Origin: Burkholderiaceae bacterium
GTDB taxonomy: Bacteria; Pseudomonadota; Gammaproteobacteria; Burkholderiales; Burkholderiaceae_C
Direction of reading: 5' to 3'
DNA: 64,000 nucleotides
Assembly (NCBI GenBank): GCA_031253795.1
Contig: JAIRVR010000031.1
Coordinates: 1-64,000 of the forward strand
Made by a program: the position numbers and the translations under genes. Below, piece after piece: positions 35,283 through 43,777 of this stretch (the first letter of the stretch is position 1; each line of letters starts with the position of its first letter). The notes beneath the pieces were generated by a model, which searched no databases, had not been told where the DNA came from, and saw only the letters and a list, made by a program, of their open reading frames with translations.

Positions 35283-36893
35283 TCATTGGTAGCCCCGGAT
35301 TTCCTTGAACACCAGCGGCAGCGCCGTCTTGCGCGCGTCGAAGGCACGCCCGCCCGTGAATCGGGCCAGGGACTGCATTTCCTCGGGCTGCGCCTCGCCG
35401 AAGATGATGGGAAAGACACGCACCAGCGCAGCACCCTGCTTCCATGCCTGGGCCTGTTCACGCTCGAAGGCCTTGAAGTCCCGCCCCATGGTGTTGGTGC
35501 CATCGGTGAGCAGCACGATGCTGACGAAGCGCTCGGGCCGGGTGCGCAGCTCTTCGCGCGCCAGTTGCTGGGCGACGGTCAGCGCATCGTAGATGGCCGT
35601 TCCGCCATAGGCCTGCAGCCGGGCCGCATAGTCCTGCACGCGCTGGCGGCCCGCCGGCAGGTCTCCCGCCAGGAAATGCACCTGGGTGGCCTCGCCCACG
35701 TCGTTGGAAAACGGGATCAGCAGCACGCGCTCGCGCGCCTGGAAGGCCGCATAGCGCTGGCTGGCCGCGCTGGCCTGCGCGCCCGAGAGAATGTTGAGCG
35801 CCTCGCGCATCTGGCCCATGCGCTGGCCGCTCATGGAACCGCTGACATCCAGCACGAAGATACTGGTGGCCGGCCGGCGCAGCTCGCTCTGGTAGGCCGA
35901 GAGCACGGCGTCGATGACCTCCAGCCGGTTGGGAAAGCTCAGCTCCACCACGGGCGCCGCGGGCAGGTCACCGCCCGGCTGGGCCTCGGGGCTGGAGGGG
36001 CGCAGGCGCGCGTCGCGCAGCGGCTGGCCCTGGAAGCCCGGCGCCTTGAGGGCGGCCACCAGCCGGTCGTAGTCGGCGCGCCGCCCGCCCTGCAACAGCA
36101 TCAGCGGATAGTCGGCCGAAATCACGCCATCGCGCGGGTACACCAGGGCCAGGCGCTGGGCGGCCGGCAGTTTTTCGTTCAGGCGCAGGATCACGGCCTC
36201 GTAATTGATCAAGGCATCGACGGCGCCCGGATCGTTCTCGAAGGCCTCGGCCAGCCAGCCCGAGCTGCCGGCCGTGAGCTTCTGGCCTGCCAGAAAGTCC
36301 TTGAGCACGCGGGTATCGACCTCCTTGGCGCTCAGGTCTTCGGTCTTGCCGGCCGCGGCCGATGCCACGGCGAACAGCGCGCTCATGCCGGTGTTGGAGC
36401 TGGCGGGATTGGTCATGGCATAGCGCAGCCGGCCCTGGGCCGCGGCGCGTGCGATGTCGGCCCAGGTGGGGGCGGTCCTGTCCCAGCCCAGCTGCTGCAG
36501 CACGGGCGCTTTCACGCCCAGCGCCACGCGCGAATAAAACAGTTTCTCGCGCGCCAGCGGCTGGCTGGTCAGGGCCAGGGCGGGATAGGCGCCATTGGGC
36601 GGCAGGATGGCGTCGAAAGTCTCGCCCGCATTGATGCGCTCGACCATGTCCAGCGTGCCCGCATAGCTCAGCTGCAGCGGCACGCCGGCCGCCCGCGCGG
36701 CCTGCTCCAGCGCGGGCGCCACGTCGCGCAGCTCCGACCCCGCCAGCACGGTGAAGGCGCCCGCATTCTGCGCCGGTGCCGATGCGGCGGCCGGCGATGC
36801 GGCGGCCGGCGCCGCGGCCTCGGGCTTGGGCCCACAGGCCGCCAGGCCCAGGCCCAACAGCAGCAGGGCCGCCAGGCGCTGCCACGCGCTCAC
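35283..36893 (-). CDS. lipoprotein with solute-binding and von Willebrand factor A domains
   Basis: The 536-aa protein has a lipobox (GLAAC, C20) followed by an Ala/Pro-rich linker. A type 2 periplasmic-binding-like domain follows (about residues 46-300; FTVLAGSELRDVAPALEQAA, TNPASSNTGMSALFAVASAA). The C-terminal vWA domain (about 340-530) has a complete MIDAS start D349-V-S-G-S-M-S, with the Thr in YGGTAIYDAL and the Asp in VLLTDGTNTM. It should sit in the periplasm and bind a metal-dependent partner. The SBP-vWA fusion is also known in actinobacteria. It overlaps the TelA stop by 4 bp. Role unknown. Confidence 0.82.
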   Translation of the reverse strand: MSAWQRLAALLLLGLGLAACGPKPEAAAPAAASPAAASAPAQNAGAFTVLAGSELRDVAPALEQAARAAGVPLQLSYAGTLDMVERINAGETFDAILPPNGAYPALALTSQPLAREKLFYSRVALGVKAPVLQQLGWDRTAPTWADIARAAAQGRLRYAMTNPASSNTGMSALFAVASAAAGKTEDLSAKEVDTRVLKDFLAGQKLTAGSSGWLAEAFENDPGAVDALINYEAVILRLNEKLPAAQRLALVYPRDGVISADYPLMLLQGGRRADYDRLVAALKAPGFQGQPLRDARLRPSSPEAQPGGDLPAAPVVELSFPNRLEVIDAVLSAYQSELRRPATSIFVLDVSGSMSGQRMGQMREALNILSGAQASAASQRYAAFQARERVLLIPFSNDVGEATQVHFLAGDLPAGRQRVQDYAARLQAYGGTAIYDALTVAQQLAREELRTRPERFVSIVLLTDGTNTMGRDFKAFEREQAQAWKQGAALVRVFPIIFGEAQPEEMQSLARFTGGRAFDARKTALPLVFKEIRGYQ

Positions 36894-38134
36894 AGGCGCA
36901 CTCCGCCGGCCGGTGCCTGCAGCGCCTCGCGCAGGTTCTCGCCGCGGGACTTCTCCAGGTAGGCGCGGGATTTCTCCACCTCCTGCGACAGCGTGTCCAC
37001 CGTGGTCTGCATAGAGGCCAGGGCCTTGAGCTTGAAATCGGCCATGGCGTCCATGGTCTGGTAGATGTTGCCGAAGGCCTGCTGCAGCTTGGCGATCTCG
37101 ATGGTGCTGCTGGCGGCCTGCTGGTGGATGGCACCGCTTTGCTCGCGCAGCAGCTCGCTGGTGCCCGCGATGAGGTTGCCCGTGGTGGCGTTCAGCGCCG
37201 TGATCTGGTCCAGCACCAGCTTCTGGTTGGCCAGGGCCTGGGCCACGATGACGGCAGTGCGCAGCGCCGAGACCGTGGTTGTGGTCGCGCGGTCCACGCC
37301 CTTGGCCAGTTCCAGGTTGTTCTTGCGCACCAGGTCCAGAGCCAGGTAGCCCTGCACATTGACCGCCATCTGGGTGAGCAGATCCGTGATCTTCTGGCGC
37401 GCGTAGAACAGCATGTCCTCGCGCAGCACGCGGGCCTTCTCGGGGTCGCCGGCATCGAGCTCGGCCGCCTTGGTCTCCAGCGCCGTGTCCAGCTTTCTGC
37501 CGATGTGGATGTACTTTTCCAGGCGCTCCATCAGGCCCCAGAGATTGGCCTTCTCCTGCTCGATGGCGGCATTGTCGCGCAGCAGCTCATCCTTGCCGCG
37601 CTTGAGGCTGTCGATGATGGCGTTCAGGTGGCTCTGGCTGGACTGGAACTGGTCGAAATAGTCGGCCAGACGGTTGCCCATGGGGATCAGGCCCAGCAGC
37701 TTGCGCGGCTTGAACAGGTCCCCCTGGCGCGAGGGGTCGAGCGCCTCCACCTGGCGGCGCAGGTCGATCAGGCCCTGGCCGATCTGGCTGCCCTGGTCGA
37801 ACAGGCCATTCTTCAGCGTCTTGACGGGGCGCTCCAGCATGCGGTTGGACACGGCCGCCGCGGCCTCGACCTCGCGGTTGCCCATGCCGTGTATGCGCTC
37901 CACCGCCTGGCGAAACTCGGCGGACTGGCTGTCATGCAGCGAAATCTCGTCGATGAACTGTGCCACCTGGGTGTCGAGCTGCTGCACTTCCTCGGGCTTG
38001 AGCCTGACCTTGCCGCTGGCCGACTCCACGGGCACCGGCAGGGCCGGCGCGGGCGGCTCCAGCGCGAAGTCCTGTGCGGAGGGGGCCGCGTGGTCCGCGG
38101 TGTTCACCGTGCCCGTGGGCAGCGTCTGGCTCAT
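36890..38134 (-). CDS. TelA-like (toxic anion resistance) family protein
   Basis: The 414-aa, almost entirely helical cytosolic protein belongs to the TelA/KlaA/YaaN family, first linked to tellurite resistance on plasmids but of unknown biochemistry. DRATTTTVSALRTAVIVAQA and LNATTGNLIAGTSELLREQS are family core segments; the N-terminal 50 residues are Pro/Ala-rich and disordered. The start MSQTLPTG at 38134 follows AGGAGCC. It overlaps the next gene (vWA) by ATGA, so the two are translationally coupled. Membership in an operon with envelope proteins points to a scaffold or membrane-stress role rather than simple tellurite resistance. Confidence 0.85.
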   Translation of the reverse strand: MSQTLPTGTVNTADHAAPSAQDFALEPPAPALPVPVESASGKVRLKPEEVQQLDTQVAQFIDEISLHDSQSAEFRQAVERIHGMGNREVEAAAAVSNRMLERPVKTLKNGLFDQGSQIGQGLIDLRRQVEALDPSRQGDLFKPRKLLGLIPMGNRLADYFDQFQSSQSHLNAIIDSLKRGKDELLRDNAAIEQEKANLWGLMERLEKYIHIGRKLDTALETKAAELDAGDPEKARVLREDMLFYARQKITDLLTQMAVNVQGYLALDLVRKNNLELAKGVDRATTTTVSALRTAVIVAQALANQKLVLDQITALNATTGNLIAGTSELLREQSGAIHQQAASSTIEIAKLQQAFGNIYQTMDAMADFKLKALASMQTTVDTLSQEVEKSRAYLEKSRGENLREALQAPAGGVRL

Positions 38135-38172
38135 GGAAGGCTCCTGGACAGGATGGAAGGTTTGCGGGGAAA

Positions 38173-39285
38173 TCACTTGAAGCGGCGCTCGATGTCCGAA
38201 ATCATCCGTTCCAGCCATTCCTGGCTGGGCGGCTCGATCACGTCCACCAGTTGGGCCGGCACCTGCACGCTTTGCTGGGCCCAACGCTCGGGGCCGTGCG
38301 TTTCGCCGCCGGTGCGAAAGCCGTATTCCTGGGCCAGGGCGCGCAGTTGCGCATCGGACTCCAGCAACTGGCCCACGCGCTCGCCCGCGGGGGTGTAGGG
38401 CACGAGCACATGCTTGGAGTACAGCGTGGGCTGGGGATAGAGCATCACCATGTCGCTGTTTCTGCGCTGCGGGTGGCGCAGCCAGAACTCCACGAGCTGG
38501 GATTCATAGGCCACCAGCAGCGGGGCCTTGCCCATGCCCAGAGCCAGGTAGTCCTCGAAGGGGCCGGCCGAGGAGCTTTCCTGGAAACCCTGGCGAAGGA
38601 ACAGCGGTGCCACCTGGGGCAGGACGCGGCCCAGGTCATCCAGGCTTTGCACCACCTGCTGGCCGTTGAGCACATAGCTGGCCAGCGCCAGGTACATGGC
38701 CGCGCTGTTGGAGCTGCGCACATCGGTGCTGGCCGGCAGCACGGCCTTGCCCGTGGAAAAGGCCGACGAGGACTTGAGGTCGCGCCAGCGCGTGCCCTTG
38801 GCCGACAGGGCCAGCAGGGCCGGCAGGTCGGCCACGTAATAGAAATCGCCTTCACGCCGCGCAATGCCGTTGGCGACCAGGATTTCGGCGATCGGCCGCC
38901 AGCTCGCGAACACCATGGGCGTGTAGAACGGCGTATAGACATTGGCCGCCTTGGCCGCCGCCTTGAGCTGGGCTGCGGCCGGCGCACCCGAGGGAAAGCC
39001 GAAGTCGTACTGACGGGGATCGTAGCTGTTGGCAATACTGCGCGAGCCGGCCTTTTGCACCGTCACCGTCACGCCGTGGCGCGCCAGCACGTCGCGCACG
39101 CGTTCGTCCTGGAAGAAGGCTTCCTTCTCGGACCCTATCAACCCGCGCGCCGTCACGGCCTGCTGCTGTGCGAGCTGCGCCTGCCGGTCCTGCACCAGCG
39201 CCGTGCGCGAGTACCAGATGCCGCCGCCCACGGCGGCCAGGAGCAATGCGGCCAGGCCCGCGGCCAGTGCGCGGCGCGCGTTCAC
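38173..39285 (-). CDS. membrane-anchored periplasmic solute-binding-like protein
   Basis: The 370-aa protein has one N-terminal hydrophobic segment (residues 7-24) and a periplasmic domain of the type 2 solute-binding fold. Segments such as SYDPRQYDFGFPSGAPAAA, TDVRSSNSAAMYLALASYVL and VMLYPQPTLYSKHVLVPYTP parallel those of SBP domains fused to vWA domains. No lipobox is seen, so it is probably tethered by its signal anchor. The start is a GTG at 39285 with GGAG upstream. It is the first gene of the operon with TelA, SBP-vWA and XpaC-like genes. The ligand is unknown. Confidence 0.72.
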   Translation of the reverse strand: MNARRALAAGLAALLLAAVGGGIWYSRTALVQDRQAQLAQQQAVTARGLIGSEKEAFFQDERVRDVLARHGVTVTVQKAGSRSIANSYDPRQYDFGFPSGAPAAAQLKAAAKAANVYTPFYTPMVFASWRPIAEILVANGIARREGDFYYVADLPALLALSAKGTRWRDLKSSSAFSTGKAVLPASTDVRSSNSAAMYLALASYVLNGQQVVQSLDDLGRVLPQVAPLFLRQGFQESSSAGPFEDYLALGMGKAPLLVAYESQLVEFWLRHPQRRNSDMVMLYPQPTLYSKHVLVPYTPAGERVGQLLESDAQLRALAQEYGFRTGGETHGPERWAQQSVQVPAQLVDVIEPPSQEWLERMISDIERRFK

Positions 39286-39302
39286 CCGGGGGCTCCGCCG
39301 CG

Positions 39303-39430
39303 TGTGACGGCAAGGGGAAGATCGGTCATGGACTCGCGGTCGGTTGTCATGTGGCGTTCAAAAAAACGTCTTATACGCACGCTTTGTGACACGACGACGA
39401 CACATTTCCCCCGCGAGCGTCCTGTGTGAC
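39303..39430. repeat. three TGTGAC repeats and a -10-like box upstream of the TelA operon
   Basis: TGTGAC occurs at 39303-39308, 39385-39390 and 39425-39430 in the intergenic region between the SBP-like gene and the TetR gene. On the minus strand TATAAG (39375-39370) is a plausible -10 for the SBP-TelA-vWA-XpaC operon, though no good -35 is visible. The repeats could bind a regulator; they might also be chance. Confidence 0.3.
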
Positions 39431-39445
39431 AGGCACCCGCCCCGC

Positions 39446-40090
39446 CTACCTCACCAGCAGCGCGTCGAGCATGAGCTGGCGGTGCAGTTCCCGCATCTGG
39501 GTCAGGGAGACCAGGGCGTCCTCGCCCAGCAGCACGCTTTTGGCGAGCCAGAACACGAAGGGGGAAATGACCACGAAGAAGTTCTCGGTCACGGGACTTT
39601 GGCGCATGATGCCGCGCGCCACGCAGTCCCGGACCAGGCGCTGGGTGTCCTGGTTCATGCGCGCGAGCACGCCCGCGCTCCAGCGCTCTATGGCACGCGG
39701 CGCACGCCGGCCCTCGGCCATCAGCAGCTGGAAGGTGGCCACGGCCATCGGACTCTCCAGCCGGCTGTAGATCTGGTCGATGTAGGCATCGACGATGTCG
39801 GTCAGCGAACCCGCCTGCCCGGACAGCAGCAGGCCGAAGGAGTCCTGCGACGACAGCAGGGCCGTGTCCAGCAGTTCCTCGAAGATCTGCTCCTTGCTGT
39901 CGTAGTGGGCGTAGATGCCCGACTTGGACAGTCCCGCGCGCGCCGCGATGCGCTCCACGGTCGATGCCGCGAAGCCGTCGTTCATGAACTCCCGCAGGGC
40001 GGCATCCAGGATCTCCCGCTTGCGTTCGGCGGAAGGCAGGTAGCGGCGCGGCTTGCGGGCGGTGGGGTTGGGCTGGGGGGCGTGGGCCAC
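39446..40090 (-). CDS. TetR-family regulator (GTG start)
   Basis: The 214-aa protein has the TetR helix-turn-helix (SAERKREILDAALREFMNDG and VERIAARAGLSKSGIYAHYD, about residues 15-62) and a helical effector domain like those of AcrR-type efflux repressors. The start is taken as the GTG at 40090 (VAHAPQPN), which has AGAGGA 8 nt upstream; the ATG further upstream (40201) gives an implausible Arg-rich extension. It is divergent from the FabI/ABC-exporter/Pta-Ack operon and has a near-palindrome (40282-40293) in between. It is the likely ligand-responsive repressor of that operon. Confidence 0.82.
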   Translation of the reverse strand: MAHAPQPNPTARKPRRYLPSAERKREILDAALREFMNDGFAASTVERIAARAGLSKSGIYAHYDSKEQIFEELLDTALLSSQDSFGLLLSGQAGSLTDIVDAYIDQIYSRLESPMAVATFQLLMAEGRRAPRAIERWSAGVLARMNQDTQRLVRDCVARGIMRQSPVTENFFVVISPFVFWLAKSVLLGEDALVSLTQMRELHRQLMLDALLVR

Positions 40091-40281
40091 GGATTTCCTC
40101 TTTGCCCGGCGGCTGCGCAGGCAATGACCGTGCCGCGCTCCCGGGCCGGCGCAAATTCTAGCGGGCGCCGCCATTACGCGCGCGCCGTGTCGTGCACCCA
40201 TGCCGTCGTGCTTTCAGGAATATAGCAACGCAGGCGCACAAAGGGTGGTTACATTGCGCTGCAACATGACTAGAATGAAAC

Positions 40282-40293
40282 GACCAATAGGTC
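40282..40293. promoter_or_regulatory. candidate TetR operator
   Basis: GACCAATAGGTC is an inverted repeat (GACC/GGTC arms, 4-bp centre) in the divergent region between the TetR gene and the FabI-like gene. Its position 19 bp upstream of the FNR-type box suggests joint control of the same promoter. Binding is inferred. Confidence 0.4.
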
Positions 40294-40295
40294 TT

Positions 40296-40309
40296 ATTTG
40301 CATGCAAAT
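40296..40309. repeat. perfect palindrome ATTTGCATGCAAAT
   Basis: A 14-bp perfect palindrome lies two bases after the TetR operator candidate and two bases before the FNR-type box; the ATTTGCAT half recurs in part inside the FNR box (ATTTGCATC at 40315-40323). It may be a binding site for another dimeric regulator or an extension of the TetR site. Confidence 0.5.
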
Positions 40310-40311
40310 CA

Positions 40312-40325
40312 TTGATTTGCATCAA
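40312..40325. promoter_or_regulatory. FNR/Anr box
   Basis: TTGATTTGCATCAA is an exact match to the FNR/Anr consensus TTGAT-N4-ATCAA. Its centre (40318.5) is 158 bp upstream of the FabI-like start codon. If TATAGT at 40367-40372 is the -10, the box would be centred near -60, typical of a class I activation site. This predicts induction at low oxygen. No FNR-type gene is in the window. Confidence 0.65.
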
Positions 40326-40476
40326 GAAATTCAGGTCGATAGCGACTGGACAAAGCGGGGGCTACGTATAGTCCATGGCGTCCGGCTCCGTGGTCGCAAG
40401 GGCGTCATGGAGGCCGGCACCCATACGCTTTCGCATGGCGCAGCCTGCTGCGCATGGCACGCAATGGAGAACTGCA

Positions 40477-41238
40477 ATGACGGCACTGACTGGCAAGAAG
40501 GGGCTGGTGGTGGGCATCGCCAACCGCGACAGCATCGCCTGGGCCTGCGCCCGGGCCCTGCATGCGGCGGGCGCCGAAATCGGCGCCACCTGGCAGGATG
40601 AGAAGGCCCGCCCCCATGTGGAGCCCCTGCTCGACGAGATCGGCGCCAGCCTGAGGCTGCCGCTGGACGTACGCGACCCGGCCCAGATGCAGGCACTGTT
40701 CGATGCGGCCGCCGCGCGCTGGGGCCGGCTGGACTTCGTGCTCCACGGGGTGGCCTTCGCACCGCGCCAGGACCTGCAGGGCCGCGTGGTGGACAGCTCA
40801 CCCCAGGGCTTCGGCCTGGCCATGGACATTTCCTGCCATTCCTTCATCCGCATGGCGCGCCTGGCCGAGCCGCTGATGGCCAGCGGCGGCAGCCTGATGA
40901 CGCTGAGCTATCTGGGCGCCAGCGAAGTCATGCCGCAATACGGCATCATGGGGCCGGTCAAGGCAGCCCTGGAATCGGCCACGCGCTATCTGGCCGCCGA
41001 GCTGGGCCCTTCGGGCATCCGCGTCAACGCCATCTCCCCGGGCCCCATCGCCACGCGCGCCGCCTCGGGCATCGCCGCCTTCGACGCCCTGGTGGCCGAC
41101 AGCGAGCGACGCTCGCCCATTTCCGGCCTGGGCCCTGCGGACGTGGGCCCGCTGTGCGCCTTCCTGGCCTCGGACGGCGCACGCGCCATCTCGGGCTGCA
41201 CGCTGTTTGTCGATGGTGGCCACCACATCCTGAACTAG
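40477..41238 (+). CDS. FabI-like enoyl-ACP reductase
   Basis: The 253-aa short-chain dehydrogenase-fold protein matches the FabI family (NADH-dependent enoyl-ACP reductase). The nucleotide site is GLVVGIANRDSIAWACARAL, the catalytic pair is in MPQYGIMGPVKAALESATRY (Y-x6-K), and the C-terminus is GCTLFVDGGHHI. The chain is typical in length. Placement as first gene of an exporter/DUF3141/Pta-AckA operon suggests a specialised role (alternative acyl-chain reduction, lipid remodelling or NADH disposal) rather than being the housekeeping copy. GGAGA precedes the ATG; upstream ATG at 40375 is rejected because FabI proteins start at this point. The next gene starts 5 bp later. Confidence 0.87.
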   Translation: MTALTGKKGLVVGIANRDSIAWACARALHAAGAEIGATWQDEKARPHVEPLLDEIGASLRLPLDVRDPAQMQALFDAAAARWGRLDFVLHGVAFAPRQDLQGRVVDSSPQGFGLAMDISCHSFIRMARLAEPLMASGGSLMTLSYLGASEVMPQYGIMGPVKAALESATRYLAAELGPSGIRVNAISPGPIATRAASGIAAFDALVADSERRSPISGLGPADVGPLCAFLASDGARAISGCTLFVDGGHHILN

Positions 41239-41243
41239 CGAAC

Positions 41244-42668
41244 ATGACCACAGCCCCTTCACGCCTTGTCCTGGCCGCCACCATCGCCACGCTGGCGCTG
41301 GCCGGGTGCGCGGTGCCCGAGCCCTCGCGCGAGGCCGCCGCCCTGCCCACGCCCGCCGACTGGCCCGCCCACCTCGAGGCGGGGCCGCGGGGCGTGGCCG
41401 CAGCCGGCCTGCCCTGGCGCGCCTACTTCACCGACGCCCTGCTGCAGCAGCTCATCGCCACGGCCCTGGAACACAACCGCGACCTGCGCATCGCGGCCCT
41501 GCGCACCGACGAAGCGCGCGCGGCCTTCCAGATCCAGCGCTCCGAGCAGTTCCCGGCCGTGGGCCTGGGCGGCCAGGCCGCGCGTGCCCGCGTGCCCGGC
41601 GACCTCAATCTCACGGGCCGCCCCGTGGTCAGCGGCGAATACCGCGCCGAGGTCGGCTTCAGCAGCTGGGAACTGGACCTGTGGGGCCGCGTGCGCAGCC
41701 TCAAGGACGCAGCCCTGCAGGCCTGGCTGGCCAGCGATGCGGGCCGCCAGGCCGTGCAGACGGCCCTGATCGCCCAGGTCGCCGACGGCTACCTGGGCCT
41801 GCGCGAACTCGACGAGCGCGTGGCCATCGCGCGCGACACCCTGGCCACGCGCCAGGAGTCCTACCGCATCTTCAGCCGCCGCGAAGCCGTGGGCGCCAGC
41901 TCGCGCCTGCAGCTGGTCCAGGTGCAGACCCTGCTCACCCAGGCCCAGGCCCTGCTGTCCCAGCTGGAACTGGCGCGCGCGCGCCAGCTGCATGCGCTGG
42001 CCCAGCTGGTGGGTGCGGCACCCGGCCCCCTGCCAGCGGCCGCGCCCTTCGATGACGCCCTGGTGCTGGCCGATCTGCAACCCGGCCTGCCCTCGGACCT
42101 GCTGACCACACGTCCCGACATCATCGCGGCCGAGCGCCAGCTGGCCGGCGCTCGGGCCAGCATTGGCGCGGCCCGCGCGGCATTTTTCCCGCGCATCGCG
42201 CTGACGGCCCGCTGGGGAACGGCCAGCGCCGAGCTGGACGGGCTGTTCGATGGCGGCAGCCGGGCCTGGGCCTTCATGCCCACCATCTCCCTGCCCCTGT
42301 TCGATGGCGGGCGGCGGCGCGCCAACCTGGAACTCAGCGAGGTACGGCGCGACCTGGCCGTGGCCCAGTACGAAAAAACCATACAGACGGCCTTCCGCGA
42401 AGTGGCCGATGGACTGGCCGCGCGCCGCTGGCTGTCCGAACAGATCGAGGTACAGCGCGTGGCCGTGGATGCCCAGGCCGAGCGCGCGCGCCTGGCCCAG
42501 CTGCGCTATGACAACGGCTCGGCCGCCTACCTGGAGGTGCTGGATGCCCAGCGCGACCTGCTGGCCGCACGCCAGCAATGGGTGCAGGCACGGCGTGCCC
42601 TGCTGTCCAGCCAGGTGGGCCTGTACGCCGCCCTGGGCGGGGGCGCCGCCGACCCCGCCGCCTTTTGA
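41244..42668 (+). CDS. NodT-family outer-membrane efflux lipoprotein
   Basis: The 474-aa TolC-like outer-membrane factor has a lipobox (LALAGC, C22) and two repeated helical/beta-barrel halves. SSWELDLWGRVRS, RPDIIAAERQLAGARASIGA and SLPLFDGGRRRANL are the family's landmarks. It should form the trimeric outer-membrane channel of the tripartite exporter whose adaptor and ABC subunits follow. It is tightly spaced between the FabI-like gene (5 bp) and the adaptor gene (17 bp). Confidence 0.93.
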   Translation: MTTAPSRLVLAATIATLALAGCAVPEPSREAAALPTPADWPAHLEAGPRGVAAAGLPWRAYFTDALLQQLIATALEHNRDLRIAALRTDEARAAFQIQRSEQFPAVGLGGQAARARVPGDLNLTGRPVVSGEYRAEVGFSSWELDLWGRVRSLKDAALQAWLASDAGRQAVQTALIAQVADGYLGLRELDERVAIARDTLATRQESYRIFSRREAVGASSRLQLVQVQTLLTQAQALLSQLELARARQLHALAQLVGAAPGPLPAAAPFDDALVLADLQPGLPSDLLTTRPDIIAAERQLAGARASIGAARAAFFPRIALTARWGTASAELDGLFDGGSRAWAFMPTISLPLFDGGRRRANLELSEVRRDLAVAQYEKTIQTAFREVADGLAARRWLSEQIEVQRVAVDAQAERARLAQLRYDNGSAAYLEVLDAQRDLLAARQQWVQARRALLSSQVGLYAALGGGAADPAAF

Positions 42669-42685
42669 AGAACCCGGACCACGCC

Positions 42686-43777
42686 ATGGACAAGAACTCC
42701 CCTTTGCGCAACAAGCTGCTCCCCGTGGCTGCCGTGGCCGTGCTGGCCCTGGCAGGCTGGTGGGCCTGGAAGACCTTCACGCCCCAGGGCCCCGGCGAGG
42801 GCTTCGTGGGCAGCAATGGCCGCATCGAGGCCACCGAGATCGACGTGGCCACCAAGCTGCCAGGCCGCGTCGAGGACATCCTGGTGCGCGAGGGCGACTT
42901 CGTCCAGGCTGGCCAGCCCGTGGCGCGCATGCAGATCGACAGCCTGCGCGCCCAGCGCCAGGAAGCCGACGCCATGCGCCAGCAGGCCGAGCACGGCGTG
43001 GCGGCGGCCGACGCCCAGGTAACGTTGCGCCGCAGCGACCTGGCGGCCGCCCAGGCCCTGATCGTCCAGCGCGAGACCGAACTGGATGCCGCCCAGCGGC
43101 GTTTCAGGCGTTCGGAAACCCTGGCCAGGGAAGGCGCATCCTCGATACAGGAACTCGATGACGACCGCGCCCGCGTGCGCGGCAGCGAGGCGGCGCTGGC
43201 CGCCACGCGCGCCCAGGCCGCTGCCGCCCAGGCCGCCGTCAAGGCCGCCGAGGCCCAACTGGTCGGCGTGCGCTCCCAGGTCCAGGCGGCTGCCGCCACG
43301 GTGGCGCGCGTGCAGGCCGACCTCGACGACGGCGTGCTCAAGGCCCCACGCGATGGCCGCGTGCAGCTGCGCGTGGCCCAGCCCGGCGAGGTGCTGGGCG
43401 CGGGCGGGCGCGTGCTCAACCTGCTGGACCTGTCCGACGTCTACATGAGCTTCTTCGTGCCCGAGGCCGCGGCCGGTCGCATCGCCCTGGGCAGCGAAGT
43501 GCGCCTGGTACTGGATGCGGCTCCCGAGTACGTGATCCCGGCCCGCGTGTCCTTCGTCGCCAGCCAGGCCCAGTTCACGCCCAAGACCGTGGAAACTGCC
43601 AGCGAACGCCAGAAGCTGATGTTCCGCGTGCGCGCCCAGGTCCCCCCCGACCTGCTGCGCCGCCATCTGGAACAGGTCAAGACCGGCGTGCCCGGCGTGG
43701 CCTGGCTGCGCACCGATGCCAGCCATGAATGGCCTGCCAACCTGGCCGTGAAGCTGCCGGCCCAGACCGCGCCATGA
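42686..43777 (+). CDS. HlyD/YhiI-like membrane fusion adaptor
   Basis: The 363-aa periplasmic adaptor has an N-terminal signal anchor (residues 10-25), a lipoyl-like domain ([20 protein letters not shown]), a long coiled coil (about 100-215; [20 protein letters not shown]) and a beta-barrel domain. It links the inner-membrane ABC subunits to the outer-membrane channel upstream. It resembles E. coli YhiI, the partner of RbbA-YhhJ. Its stop overlaps the ABC gene start (ATGA). Confidence 0.92.
   Translation: MDKNSPLRNKLLPVAAVAVLALAGWWAWKTFTPQGPGEGFVGSNGRIEATEIDVATKLPGRVEDILVREGDFVQAGQPVARMQIDSLRAQRQEADAMRQQAEHGVAAADAQVTLRRSDLAAAQALIVQRETELDAAQRRFRRSETLAREGASSIQELDDDRARVRGSEAALAATRAQAAAAQAAVKAAEAQLVGVRSQVQAAAATVARVQADLDDGVLKAPRDGRVQLRVAQPGEVLGAGGRVLNLLDLSDVYMSFFVPEAAAGRIALGSEVRLVLDAAPEYVIPARVSFVASQAQFTPKTVETASERQKLMFRVRAQVPPDLLRRHLEQVKTGVPGVAWLRTDASHEWPANLAVKLPAQTAP

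Larger units (their letters stand above)
40091..40476. promoter_or_regulatory. divergent regulatory region of the TetR gene and the exporter/Pta-Ack operon
   Basis: This 386-bp gap is AT-richer than its flanks between 40250 and 40335 and holds three adjacent symmetric elements (40282-40293, 40296-40309, 40312-40325) and a possible -10 (TATAGT, 40367-40372). No convincing -35 is seen, as expected for an activator-dependent promoter. No gene is visible in it; the short ORFs here lack coding character. Confidence 0.55.

Noticed and set aside
36890-38134. The TelA gene as evidence of a tellurite-resistance island (ter or plasmid kla)
   Set aside because: No terB-F, kilA or klaBC genes are present; the neighbours are envelope proteins instead.
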